A stretch of 39,719 nt of DNA, taken from NCBI GenBank assembly GCA_027592745.1, contig JAQCLG010000016.1:1-39719 (forward strand), read 5' to 3'. The notes beneath the pieces are model-generated. The model was not told the origin of the DNA. It ran no database searches and saw only the letters and a program-made list of their open reading frames with translations. Shown here piece by piece: positions 23,567 through 30,851 of the stretch. This DNA comes from Pseudomonadota bacterium. Lineage in GTDB: Bacteria; Pseudomonadota; Alphaproteobacteria; SP197. Made by a program: the position numbers and the translations under genes. The first letter of the stretch is position 1. Each line of letters opens with the position of its first letter.

Positions 23567-25597
23567 ATGAGCCGCGATCCCAACCACGACATCCTCTTCG
23601 AGCCGGTGCGCATCGGGCCGGTCACGGCCAGGAACCGCTTCTACCAGGTGCCCCACTGCACCGGCATGGGCCACGCCCTGCCGAAGACCGTGGCGGCGAT
23701 GCGTGCGGTCAAGGCGCAGGGTGGCTGGGGCGTGGTCAACACGGAATACTGCTCGATCCATCCCAGTGCCGACGACGGCCCCTACGCCTTCTGCACGCTG
23801 TGGGACAGGGACGACATCGCCAACATGCGGCTGATGACCGACGCGGTGCACGAACACGGCGCGCTGGCCGGCGTCGAGCTCTGGCATGGCGGCATGCACA
23901 GCGCCAACCGCTTCACGCGGATGGCGCCGCTTTCGGTGTCGGGCGAACCGCTGAACCTGGCGGCCCCGATCCAGGCACGCGCCATGGACCTGGCCGACAT
24001 CCGTGACCTTCGCCGCTGGCAGGTCGATGCTGCGCTGCGCGCACGCGATGCCGGATTCGATCTCGTCTATGTCTATGCCGGTCACGCCTATCTTCCCTTC
24101 CAGTTCCTCAGCCACCGCCACAACCGGCGCACCGACGCCTATGGCGGCAGCCTCGAGAACCGCGTGCGCCTGCTGCGCGAGATGATCGAGGAGACCCGGG
24201 AGGCCGTGGGCGACACCATGGCCGTGGCCGTGCGTTTTGCCGTCGACGAACTGATGGGCCCGGCCGGCATCACGGCAGAGGGCGAAGGCCGTGCTGTGAT
24301 CGAGATGCTCGCCGAGCTGCCCGACCTGTGGGACGTCAACGTCAGCGACGTCGACAACGATTCGCGCAGCGCCCGCTTCTCCGACGAGGGTTTCCAGGAA
24401 GACCACATCGGCTTCGTGAAGTCGCTCACGACCAAGCCGGTGGTCGGGGTCGGGCGTTACACCAGCCCGGACCGCATGGCAGCGCTCATCCGGCGCGGCA
24501 CGCTGGACCTGATCGGCGCCGCCCGGCCCTCGATCGCCGATCCCTTCCTGCCCAGGAAGATCGAGGAGGGCCGCGCGGAAGAGATCCGCGAATGTATCGG
24601 CTGCAACATCTGCCGCAGCGGCAACAACGAGGGTGCGCCGATCCGCTGCACCCAGAACCCGACCATGGGCGAGGAGTGGCGCCGCGGCTGGCACCCCGAG
24701 ATCATCCCGGCCCGGGGAAGCGACGCCCACGTCCTTGTGATCGGCGGCGGCCCCGCAGGGCTGGAGGCCGCACGCGCGGCAGGCCAGCGCGGCTACCGGG
24801 TGACGCTGGCCGAGGCCGATGGCGAACTCGGCGGCCGCATCAACCAGGACAGCCGCCTGCCCGGCCTTTCGACCTGGGCACGGGTGCGCGACTGGCGCCT
24901 GGGTCGCCTGCATGCCCTGCCCAGGGTCGAGCTCTATCCGGGCAGCAGGCTGGGGCCCGACGACGCGGCCGAATTCGCCGCCGATCATGTCGTCTGCGCC
25001 ACCGGAGCGACCTGGCGGCGCGACGGCGTCGGCGCCGCCACGCCCTTCGGCGTCGCCGGCCTGGCGCACGCCCTGACACCCGACGACCTTCTCAAGGGCG
25101 ACATCGCGCCCGCGGGTACCGTGCTGATCTACGACGACGATCACTACTACATGGGCTCGGCGCTGGCCGAACTGCTGGCCGGGCGCGGCCATGCGGTGAC
25201 CTATGCGACCCCTGCCCCGGTGGTCTCCTCGTGGACGGCCATGACCAACGAGCAGTACTTCATCCAGTCGCGCCTGGTCGACCTGGGTATCGCCATCGTC
25301 ACCGGCCACCGCCTAGGTGCGGCCATGGACGGCGGCGTGCGCCTCGACGGCGTCTACGGCGAGGCCAGCCGCGAATTCGCCTGCGACACCCTGGTCCTGG
25401 TCACCGCGCGCGAAAGCCAGGACAGCCTCTACCGCGAGCTTGCCGCACGCGGCACCGCCAACCTCCACCGCATCGGCGATTGCGAAGTGCCCGGTGCCAT
25501 CGCCCATGCCGTCCACGCCGGCCACCGCTTCGCCCGCGAACTCGACGAGATCATCGATCCCGACATGCCCTTCCGCCGCGAGCGGGTCGTGGCATGA
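23567..25597 (+). CDS. Trimethylamine dehydrogenase-like iron-sulfur flavoprotein
   Basis: A 676-residue enzyme of the TMADH/dimethylamine dehydrogenase group, which oxidatively demethylates amines and passes electrons to an electron-transfer flavoprotein. The start DPNHDILFEPVRIGP and then RNRFYQVPHC matches TMADH closely. Cys31 corresponds to TMADH Cys30, the 6-S-cysteinyl-FMN link. Tyr61 in NTEYCSI corresponds to TMADH Tyr60, which is Gln in dimethylamine dehydrogenase (from memory), so a trimethyl-type substrate is favoured. The catalytic Tyr/His motif is YVYAGHAYLP. The 4Fe-4S cluster is CIGCNICRSGNNEGAPIRC. The ADP-binding domain starts VLVIGGGPAGLEAARAAGQR. It is about 50 residues shorter than TMADH. 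It is followed by an MttB-family gene and probably controlled by the divergent TetR protein. The true substrate is unproven. Confidence 0.9.
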   Translation: MSRDPNHDILFEPVRIGPVTARNRFYQVPHCTGMGHALPKTVAAMRAVKAQGGWGVVNTEYCSIHPSADDGPYAFCTLWDRDDIANMRLMTDAVHEHGALAGVELWHGGMHSANRFTRMAPLSVSGEPLNLAAPIQARAMDLADIRDLRRWQVDAALRARDAGFDLVYVYAGHAYLPFQFLSHRHNRRTDAYGGSLENRVRLLREMIEETREAVGDTMAVAVRFAVDELMGPAGITAEGEGRAVIEMLAELPDLWDVNVSDVDNDSRSARFSDEGFQEDHIGFVKSLTTKPVVGVGRYTSPDRMAALIRRGTLDLIGAARPSIADPFLPRKIEEGRAEEIRECIGCNICRSGNNEGAPIRCTQNPTMGEEWRRGWHPEIIPARGSDAHVLVIGGGPAGLEAARAAGQRGYRVTLAEADGELGGRINQDSRLPGLSTWARVRDWRLGRLHALPRVELYPGSRLGPDDAAEFAADHVVCATGATWRRDGVGAATPFGVAGLAHALTPDDLLKGDIAPAGTVLIYDDDHYYMGSALAELLAGRGHAVTYATPAPVVSSWTAMTNEQYFIQSRLVDLGIAIVTGHRLGAAMDGGVRLDGVYGEASREFACDTLVLVTARESQDSLYRELAARGTANLHRIGDCEVPGAIAHAVHAGHRFARELDEIIDPDMPFRRERVVA

Positions 25598-25656
25598 GCG
25601 CCCGGGCCGACACCCCTTCCCTTCCTGACACCGTCACCGAGGAGACCGACCGATGA
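25594..25656 (+). CDS. Possible 20-codon coupling ORF between flavoprotein and MttB genes
   Basis: A frame beginning MSARADTPSLPDTVTEETDR starts at an ATG overlapping the flavoprotein stop (ATGA) and stops at a TGA overlapping the MttB start (ATGA). It contains the MttB ribosome site GAGGAGA. Such a bridge could carry ribosomes across the 55-base gap. With only 20 codons, chance is quite possible. Confidence 0.3.
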   Translation: MSARADTPSLPDTVTEETDR

Positions 25657-27194
25657 GCAGCGACGCACCCGCCCGCTCCGTTCGGCGGCGCGGCGGCGCC
25701 GGCGGCAGCGCCCGCCAGAAGGGCGGCCTCGTCCAGGCGCCCCGCGGCGTACCGCACAATCCCTGGCCGCCGTTCCAGATCGTCTCGGCCGAGCAGATCG
25801 AGGCGATCCACAGCGCCTCGCTCGACGTGCTCGCGACCATCGGCATGGAGATCCTGCACGAACCTTCGCGCGCACTGCTGGCGGCCGAAGGCTGCCGGGT
25901 CGAGGGCGAAAAGGTCTACCTCGATCCGGCGATGGTCGAGGAGAAGGTCGCGCTCGCCCCGGCCGAGGTGACCCTGCACGCGCGCAACCCGGCCAACAGC
26001 GTGACGCTCAAACAGGGCAACATCGTCACTTGCGCGGTGGGCGGCCCGGCCTTTGCCACCGATCTCGACCGCGGGCGGCGCAATGCCAACTTCTCCGACA
26101 TGGAGAATTTCACGCGCCTCGTGCAGTGCCTCGACGTCATCCACATCGAGGGCGGCGGCGCCATCGAGCCGACCGACCTTCCTGCCGAGACGCGCCATCT
26201 CGACATGTACCGTGCCTTCGCCACGCTGACCGACAAACCCTGGACTGGCTACGGCCTGGGCGCCTTCCGCGCCGACGACGCCATCGACATGGCGGCCATC
26301 GCCGGCGGCGTCACGCGCGACGACATGGTCGCCCGGCCGGCCATGCTGACGGTGATCAACTCCAACTCGCCGCTGCGCCTGGACGGGCCGATGTCGGAGG
26401 GCCTGACCGCCTTCGCCCGCGCCGGCCAGCCCTTTGCCGCCACGCCCTTCACCCTGGCCGGCGCCATGGCGCCGGCGACCGTGGGCGGCGCCAGCGTGCA
26501 GCAGAATGCCGAGGCCCTGGCGATGATCGCCCTGGCCCAGTGCGTGCGCCCAGGCACACCGGTGATCTACGGAGGCTTCACCAGCAACGTCGACATGAAG
26601 ACCGGCTCGCCGGCCTTCGGCACGCCGGAATATGCCCAGGCGGTGCTGATCGGCTGCCAGCTTTCGCGCCGCTACGGCGTACCCTATCGCACCAGCAACG
26701 TCACCAGCGCCAACAGCCCGGACGCCCAGGCCGCCTACGAGTCGATGATGGGGCTGTGGCCGGCCTTCCTGGGCCAGGCCAACCTGATCAAGCAGGGACT
26801 GGGCTGGCTCGAGGGCGGGCTCACCGCCAGCTTCGAGAAGTTCATCCTGGACGCCGAGATGCTGCAGATGATGGCGGCCTTCCTCAAGCCGCCGGCGCTC
26901 GATGCCGACGCCTTCGGCGTCGAGGCGATCGCCGATGTCAGACCCGGCGGCCATTTCTTCGGTACCGCCCACACCCTGGCGCGTTACGCGGACGCCTTCT
27001 ACAGCCCGCTCCTTTCGGACTGGCGCAACTTCGAGACCTGGGAGGAGGCCGGCAGCCCGACCGCGGCGCAGAATGCCAACCGCATCTGGAAGCAGCTCTT
27101 GGCCGAATACCGCCAGCCCGCCATGGACCCCGCGACCGCCGAGGCGATCGATTCCTTTGTCGCCCGGCGCAAGGAAGAGATCGGCGCAGGTTGA
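25653..27194 (+). CDS. MttB family (non-pyrrolysine) amine methyltransferase
   Basis: A 513-residue protein of the trimethylamine methyltransferase (MttB/COG5598) family. After a basic, disordered N-terminal stretch of about 35 residues the TIM-barrel begins (ASLDVLATIGMEILHEPSRA). Conserved blocks include FTLAGAMAPATVGGASVQQN, GGFTSNVDMKTGSPAFGTPE, NANRIWKQLL and ADVRPGGHFFGTAHTL. The frame has no internal TAG, so it is not a pyrrolysine enzyme. Characterised non-Pyl members such as MtgB demethylate glycine betaine, proline betaine or carnitine with a corrinoid protein; no corrinoid partner gene is here. GAGGAGA precedes the ATG. It follows the TMADH-like gene and is probably in its operon. 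Confidence 0.9.
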   Translation: MSSDAPARSVRRRGGAGGSARQKGGLVQAPRGVPHNPWPPFQIVSAEQIEAIHSASLDVLATIGMEILHEPSRALLAAEGCRVEGEKVYLDPAMVEEKVALAPAEVTLHARNPANSVTLKQGNIVTCAVGGPAFATDLDRGRRNANFSDMENFTRLVQCLDVIHIEGGGAIEPTDLPAETRHLDMYRAFATLTDKPWTGYGLGAFRADDAIDMAAIAGGVTRDDMVARPAMLTVINSNSPLRLDGPMSEGLTAFARAGQPFAATPFTLAGAMAPATVGGASVQQNAEALAMIALAQCVRPGTPVIYGGFTSNVDMKTGSPAFGTPEYAQAVLIGCQLSRRYGVPYRTSNVTSANSPDAQAAYESMMGLWPAFLGQANLIKQGLGWLEGGLTASFEKFILDAEMLQMMAAFLKPPALDADAFGVEAIADVRPGGHFFGTAHTLARYADAFYSPLLSDWRNFETWEEAGSPTAAQNANRIWKQLLAEYRQPAMDPATAEAIDSFVARRKEEIGAG

Positions 27195-27347
27195 GAACAG
27201 GACGAGATTCTTCTTGTCAGGACGCCCTCAGTTGACCCCAAAATGGACTTGCGCGAACCTTGAAAGAGACGTGCGAGTCTGTTCTTTGCAGAGATGCCGG
27301 CCCGAACGGCCTCTTCCATGGCTGGTTCGGGGGCATTCGAGGACGTT

Positions 27348-27929
27348 ATGGCCGACCATTCTTCTCGCGGTAGCGGCGGTGGACGCAGCGGTGTGACCGC
27401 CACCGTCAAGTGGTTCAATCCGGCCAAGGGATTTGGATTCGTCCAGGCCGGCCCCGACGGACCGGACGTCTTCGTCCATGCCTCGGTGATGACCCGGGCG
27501 GGCCTCACCAATCTGCCCAACGGCGCCACCATGGTCTGCGATATCGCCGAGGGCGAACGGGGCCTGCAGGTCACTGCGATCGCCAGCCTCGACCTTTCGA
27601 CTGCCGAACCCGAAGGATTCTCCGAGCGTCCGCGCGGCGGTTTCCGCGATGGCCCGCCCCGCCGGCCCGAGCGCCACGACCGTCATGACCGTCATGACCG
27701 CCATGACAGCGGCGGGCCCGAGCAGGAGCTGGTCGGCACGGTGAAGTTCTACGACAACAACAAGGGCTACGGCTTTGTCGTGCCCGATGGCGGCGAACGG
27801 GATGTCTTCGTTCCCGGCCGCGTGCTGCCCAAGACCGGCCTCAGCCGCCTCGAGCCCAACCAGCGTGTCCGCCTGCGTTACCAGGAAGGCGACAAGGGGC
27901 CGCTGGCGACCTGGGTCGAAACCGTCTAG
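27348..27929 (+). CDS. Cold-shock protein with two cold-shock domains
   Basis: A 193-residue nucleic-acid-binding protein from ATG 27348, with GAGG 6 bases upstream. Domain 1 (about residues 15-80) has TATVKWFNPAKGFGFVQ and DVFVHASV (RNP1 and RNP2). Domain 2 (about residues 125-193) has VGTVKFYDNNKGYGFVV and DVFVPGRV. Between them is an Arg/Asp/His-rich linker with four RHD units. Tandem-domain cold-shock proteins are common in alphaproteobacteria and act as RNA chaperones. The region 27195-27347 upstream is an untranslated leader; an in-frame ATG at 27294 would add 18 residues of low family likeness. Confidence 0.93.
   Translation: MADHSSRGSGGGRSGVTATVKWFNPAKGFGFVQAGPDGPDVFVHASVMTRAGLTNLPNGATMVCDIAEGERGLQVTAIASLDLSTAEPEGFSERPRGGFRDGPPRRPERHDRHDRHDRHDSGGPEQELVGTVKFYDNNKGYGFVVPDGGERDVFVPGRVLPKTGLSRLEPNQRVRLRYQEGDKGPLATWVETV
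27672..27707 (+). repeat. Four 9-base tandem repeats encoding (RHD)4
   Basis: CGCCACGAC, CGTCATGAC, CGTCATGAC and CGCCATGAC follow one another inside the cold-shock gene linker and encode Arg-His-Asp four times. The repeat could vary in number by slippage without shifting the frame. Confidence 0.85.
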
Positions 27930-28049
27930 ATCGCGCCCTGCCCGGACCGCCTTGTCACAGTCGGTCGATGCGCTCCCCGGGTCGGCGCAAGGCTGGCCGC
28001 GGCGTCTGAAACGCCGCTTCCCGACTGCGGAAAGCCTTCGCGGAACGCC

Positions 28050-29273
28050 ATGAACGATCCCGATGCCCAGAACATCCAGGCCATCAGCGACTGGCTGATC
28101 GAGAAGGGCCTTCGCCAGACACCGGTGCCCGCCATGGTCGCGGGGTTCTGCGAACGCCTGGTCGCGGCCGGCGTACCGCTGCTGCGCGTCAACGTCTCCG
28201 CCCGCACCATGCACCCCCTGATCGACTCTATCTCCAATGTCTGGCGCCGCGACCGGACGATGGAGGCGCGCGCCAACACCTTCGAGGAACAGAACCACGA
28301 GCGCTGGCAGGGCAGCCCGCTGCGCGTCATCGTCGAGACGATGGATACGAGGCTGCACCGCACCGACCTCACCGATCCCGCGCAGACTGCAAGCTGGAAG
28401 GTCTTCCAGGAGTTCCGCAACGAAGGCGCCACCGAACACGTCATCCGTCTGGTCGGCTTCGGCGTCGACGGCAAGCTGACCAACCGGACCGGCGTCATGA
28501 TGACCTGGCTGACCGATCGGCCCGGCGGCTTTTCCGACCGCGACATCGCCGTGCTCGAACGCATGATGCCGCGCCTGGCACTGTCGGTGAAGTCGACCGT
28601 GGACCACGAGATCGCCGTCAACCTGCTCGATACCTACCTGGGCCACCAGGCCGGTGCGGCGATCCTGGGCGGGTCCTACCGGCGCGGCACCTTCCGCATC
28701 ATTCCCGCCGCGATCCTGTTTGCCGACCTGCGCGGTTTCAGCGGCCTGTCGGACCGGCTCGACCGCGAGGCCATGGCCGACCTGCTCAACGCCTGTTTCG
28801 ATGCCATGGTGACGCCGATCCGGCGCCACGGCGGCGAGGTGCTGAAGTTCCTCGGCGACGGCCTGCTTGCGGTCTTCGACCGCGAGGGCCACGAGGATGC
28901 CGACATCTGCTTTGGCGCACTGCATGCCGCGGTCGCGGCCTGCGAGGGTGTCGCCCTGGTGCCGGTGCCCGGCGAAGCCGGCACGACCATGGAGCTCGAC
29001 GTCGCCCTGCACCTTGGCGAGGTCTATTACGGCAACGTCGGTGCCGCCGATCGCCTGGACTTCACCGTGCTCGGGCCGGCAGTCAACGAGGCCGCCCGTA
29101 TCGAGGCCCTGTGCGGCGAACTCGATACCAACCCTCTGATCTCGCACTCCTTCGCCCGGGCTGCCCGCCACTGCAGCCCCCATATCGCGCCGGCAGGACG
29201 CCACGTCCTGCGCGGCCTGGCCGAGCCTGTCGAGCTGTTCACGCTGCGACAGGGCGCACTCGAAGAGGCCTGA
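28050..29273 (+). CDS. Class III adenylate/guanylate cyclase
   Basis: A 407-residue protein with no membrane segment. The N-terminal 200 residues form a sensor-like region (KVFQEFRNEGATEHVIRL and RTGVMMTWLTDRPGGFSDRD) common to this alphaproteobacterial cyclase group. The catalytic domain begins at ILFADLRGFSGLSDRL, with the first metal Asp; GGEVLKFLGDGLLAVF has the second metal Asp, and TVLGPAVNEAARIEALC supplies transition-state residues. The purine-recognition Lys is probably in VLKFLGDG, pointing to ATP, but substrate choice is not certain. It stands between the cold-shock and dodecin genes with no tight linkage. Confidence 0.92.
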   Translation: MNDPDAQNIQAISDWLIEKGLRQTPVPAMVAGFCERLVAAGVPLLRVNVSARTMHPLIDSISNVWRRDRTMEARANTFEEQNHERWQGSPLRVIVETMDTRLHRTDLTDPAQTASWKVFQEFRNEGATEHVIRLVGFGVDGKLTNRTGVMMTWLTDRPGGFSDRDIAVLERMMPRLALSVKSTVDHEIAVNLLDTYLGHQAGAAILGGSYRRGTFRIIPAAILFADLRGFSGLSDRLDREAMADLLNACFDAMVTPIRRHGGEVLKFLGDGLLAVFDREGHEDADICFGALHAAVAACEGVALVPVPGEAGTTMELDVALHLGEVYYGNVGAADRLDFTVLGPAVNEAARIEALCGELDTNPLISHSFARAARHCSPHIAPAGRHVLRGLAEPVELFTLRQGALEEA

Positions 29274-29337
29274 ACCCCTGGCGCAACGGCGCCCGCCGCC
29301 ATGCGTTGCCTCTCCTGACACAACACGGAGAGAAGCC

Positions 29338-29547
29338 ATGTCCGACAACGTCTACAAGGTCGTCGAGATCGTCGGCTCGTCGCGTTCCAGCAGCGACGAC
29401 GCGATCCGCAACGGCATCGCGCGCGCCTCGCAGACCCTGGAGAACCTGGAGTGGTTCGAGGTTGTCGAGACGCGCGGCCACATCGAAGGCGGCACGGTCG
29501 CCCATTTCCAGGCCGTGATGAAGCTGGGCTTCCGCCTCAACGCGTGA
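29338..29547 (+). CDS. Dodecin family flavin-binding protein
   Basis: A 69-residue protein that forms hollow dodecamers storing riboflavin or FMN. The sequence MSDNVYKVVEIVGSSRSSSD, then AIRNGIARASQTL and WFEVVETRGHI, is the full dodecin pattern, with the flavin-stacking Trp at about residue 38. GGAGAG precedes the ATG. Its last 11 bases overlap the end of aroG on the opposite strand. It is a plausible flavin buffer. Confidence 0.95.
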   Translation: MSDNVYKVVEIVGSSRSSSDDAIRNGIARASQTLENLEWFEVVETRGHIEGGTVAHFQAVMKLGFRLNA

Positions 29548-30625
29548 CCGCAAATGCCGGGGCCGGGCGAGAGGCCCGGCGCCGTGCGCGCACGCCTTCG
29601 GCGAGCGTCTCGAGGACGTCGAGCGAGGTCTCCCAGCCGATGCAGGCATCGGTGATCGACTGGCCATAGACCGGCGCCTCTCCCGCCACTAGGCTCTGGC
29701 GGCCCGCCACCAGATGGCTTTCGACCATCACGCCCATGATGCGCTGTTCCCCGGCGGCAAGTTGTTCCGCGATTTCCGCAACGACGCCGGGCTGGCGTTC
29801 GTGGTCCTTGCGGCTGTTGCCGTGGCTGGCGTCGACCATCAGGCGCGGCGCCAGTCCCGCCCGTTCCAGTTCGGCCGATGCCGCGGCGATTCCGGCTGCG
29901 TCATGGTTGGGCACGGCGCCTCCGCGCAGCACGACATGGGCCTCGGCATTGCCCGTGGTCGTGGCAATCGCCGCGCGCCCGTTTTTGTCGATGGCCAGGA
30001 AGTGATGGGTGTCGGTCGCGGCCAGCACGGCATCGACGGCGATGCGGACATCCCCGTTCGTGCCGTTCTTGAACCCTACCGGGCAGGACAGCCCCGAGGC
30101 GAGCTGGCGGTGGACCTGGCTCTCGGTGGTGCGCGCACCGATCGCGCCCCAGGCGACGAGGTCGACGATGTACTGGGGCGTCATGACGTCGAGGAACTCG
30201 CAGGCCGCGGGCAGGCCCAGTGCGTTGATCTCCAGCAGCAGCCGACGCGCCAGGCGCAGCCCCTCGTCGATGCAGAAGCTGTCGTCGAGACCGGGATCGT
30301 TGATCAGGCCCTTCCAGCCCACCGTGGTGCGGGGTTTCTCGAAGTAGACCCGCATCAGGATCTCGAGGTCCTCGCCATGGCGGACGCGCTGCTCGGCCAG
30401 GCGCCGGGCGTAGTCGAGCGCGGCGACGGGATCGTGGATCGAACAGGGGCCGATGATGACGACGAGGCGGTCGTCGCGCTCGTCGAGGATGCGACGGACC
30501 GCCAAGCGGGCGCCGTTCACCGTGTCGCTGATGGCGAAACTCGCCGGCGCCTCGCCGATCACCTGGGAAGGGGGCGACAGGGTCTCCATGCGCGCGATGC
30601 GCAGGTCGTCGACGGGTTGCAGCAT
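29537..30625 (-). CDS. aroG: 3-Deoxy-7-phosphoheptulonate synthase (DAHP synthase, class I)
   Basis: First enzyme of the shikimate pathway: phosphoenolpyruvate and erythrose 4-phosphate to DAHP. The protein is 362 residues from ATG 30625, with GGAG 7 bases upstream. Conserved blocks are VIIGPCSIHDP, LMRVYFEKPRTTVGWKGLIN, VGFKNGTNGD and VDASHGNSRKDH, all typical of the AroG/AroF/AroH group. The N-terminal extension before the barrel could hold a feedback site. Upstream lies a leader ORF with a Phe-Trp-Tyr-Val-Phe-Tyr codon run and an intrinsic terminator, indicating attenuation by aromatic amino acid supply. Confidence 0.97.
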   Translation of the reverse strand: MLQPVDDLRIARMETLSPPSQVIGEAPASFAISDTVNGARLAVRRILDERDDRLVVIIGPCSIHDPVAALDYARRLAEQRVRHGEDLEILMRVYFEKPRTTVGWKGLINDPGLDDSFCIDEGLRLARRLLLEINALGLPAACEFLDVMTPQYIVDLVAWGAIGARTTESQVHRQLASGLSCPVGFKNGTNGDVRIAVDAVLAATDTHHFLAIDKNGRAAIATTTGNAEAHVVLRGGAVPNHDAAGIAAASAELERAGLAPRLMVDASHGNSRKDHERQPGVVAEIAEQLAAGEQRIMGVMVESHLVAGRQSLVAGEAPVYGQSITDACIGWETSLDVLETLAEGVRARRRASRPAPAFAVTR

Positions 30626-30668
30626 GTCGGGTCTCCATGGGGTCTGAGGGGGGACCGGAGGCGCCAAC

Positions 30669-30696
30669 AAAAAAGCCGCCAGGGTCCCCTGGCGGC
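30669..30696 (-). terminator. Intrinsic terminator in the aroG leader (attenuator)
   Basis: A 10-bp perfect stem, GCCGCCAGGG with CCCTGGCGGC (30675-30696), has a 2-base loop and is followed on the minus strand by six T (30669-30674). It lies between the leader peptide and aroG, so termination here would stop aroG expression. The 5' arm can also pair with leader bases 30750-30758 (see the leader entry). Confidence 0.92.
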
Positions 30697-30725
30697 GGAT
30701 TGGAAAGGTTCGGTGCGGGTAGCCT

Positions 30726-30809
30726 CTAGGCCGAACGGGTTCCAACCGGCGCCAAAGGCGTCGGATAGAATACGTACCAAAAGCGGTTCTGGTGGCCGGT
30801 GAGGTTCAT
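30726..30809 (-). CDS. aroG leader peptide with Phe-Trp-Tyr-Val-Phe-Tyr run
   Basis: A 27-codon ORF, ATG at 30807-30809 and TAG at 30726-30728. It begins MNLTGHQNR, then codons 10-15 (30765-30782) read FWYVFY, then PTPLAP. Five of six consecutive codons are for aromatic residues. Bases 30750-30758 (CCTTTGGCG on the minus strand) can pair, with three G-U pairs, to CGCCAGGGG at 30686-30694, which is the terminator 5' arm: a possible antiterminator formed when ribosomes stall. A second stem, GTTCGG/CCGAAC (30731-30736 with 30708-30713), lies between. The ORF sits directly after a promoter-like sequence. Very unlikely by chance in this position. Confidence 0.88.
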   Translation of the reverse strand: MNLTGHQNRFWYVFYPTPLAPVGTRSA

Positions 30810-30816
30810 GGCGACG

Positions 30817-30845
30817 GTTCTAGCGCCGCGGGAGATTGGTGACAA
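30817..30845 (-). promoter_or_regulatory. Probable sigma-70 promoter for the aroG leader
   Basis: TTGTCA (30840-30845) and TAGAAC (30817-30822) are separated by exactly 17 bases on the minus strand. Transcription would begin about at 30810, leaving almost no leader before the leader-peptide ATG. It lies 7 bases beyond the glutamine synthetase-like gene stop. Confidence 0.6.
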
Positions 30846-30851
30846 CCGGCT

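Noticed and set aside
25551-26972. A 473-codon minus-strand open frame opposite the MttB gene
   Set aside because: It is rich in His, Gly and Arg with no motifs and mirrors the MttB codons.
25653-27194. Pyrrolysine in the MttB-family gene
   Set aside because: The frame has no internal TAG from ATG to TGA, so it belongs to the non-pyrrolysine branch.
27233-27262. TTGACC-based promoter upstream of the cold-shock gene
   Set aside because: No acceptable -10 hexamer follows at 16-18 bases; not strong enough to list.
27672-27707. Short tandem repeat as a CRISPR or regulatory iteron
   Set aside because: The units are 9 bases, continuous, in frame and encode Arg-His-Asp inside the linker of the cold-shock protein.
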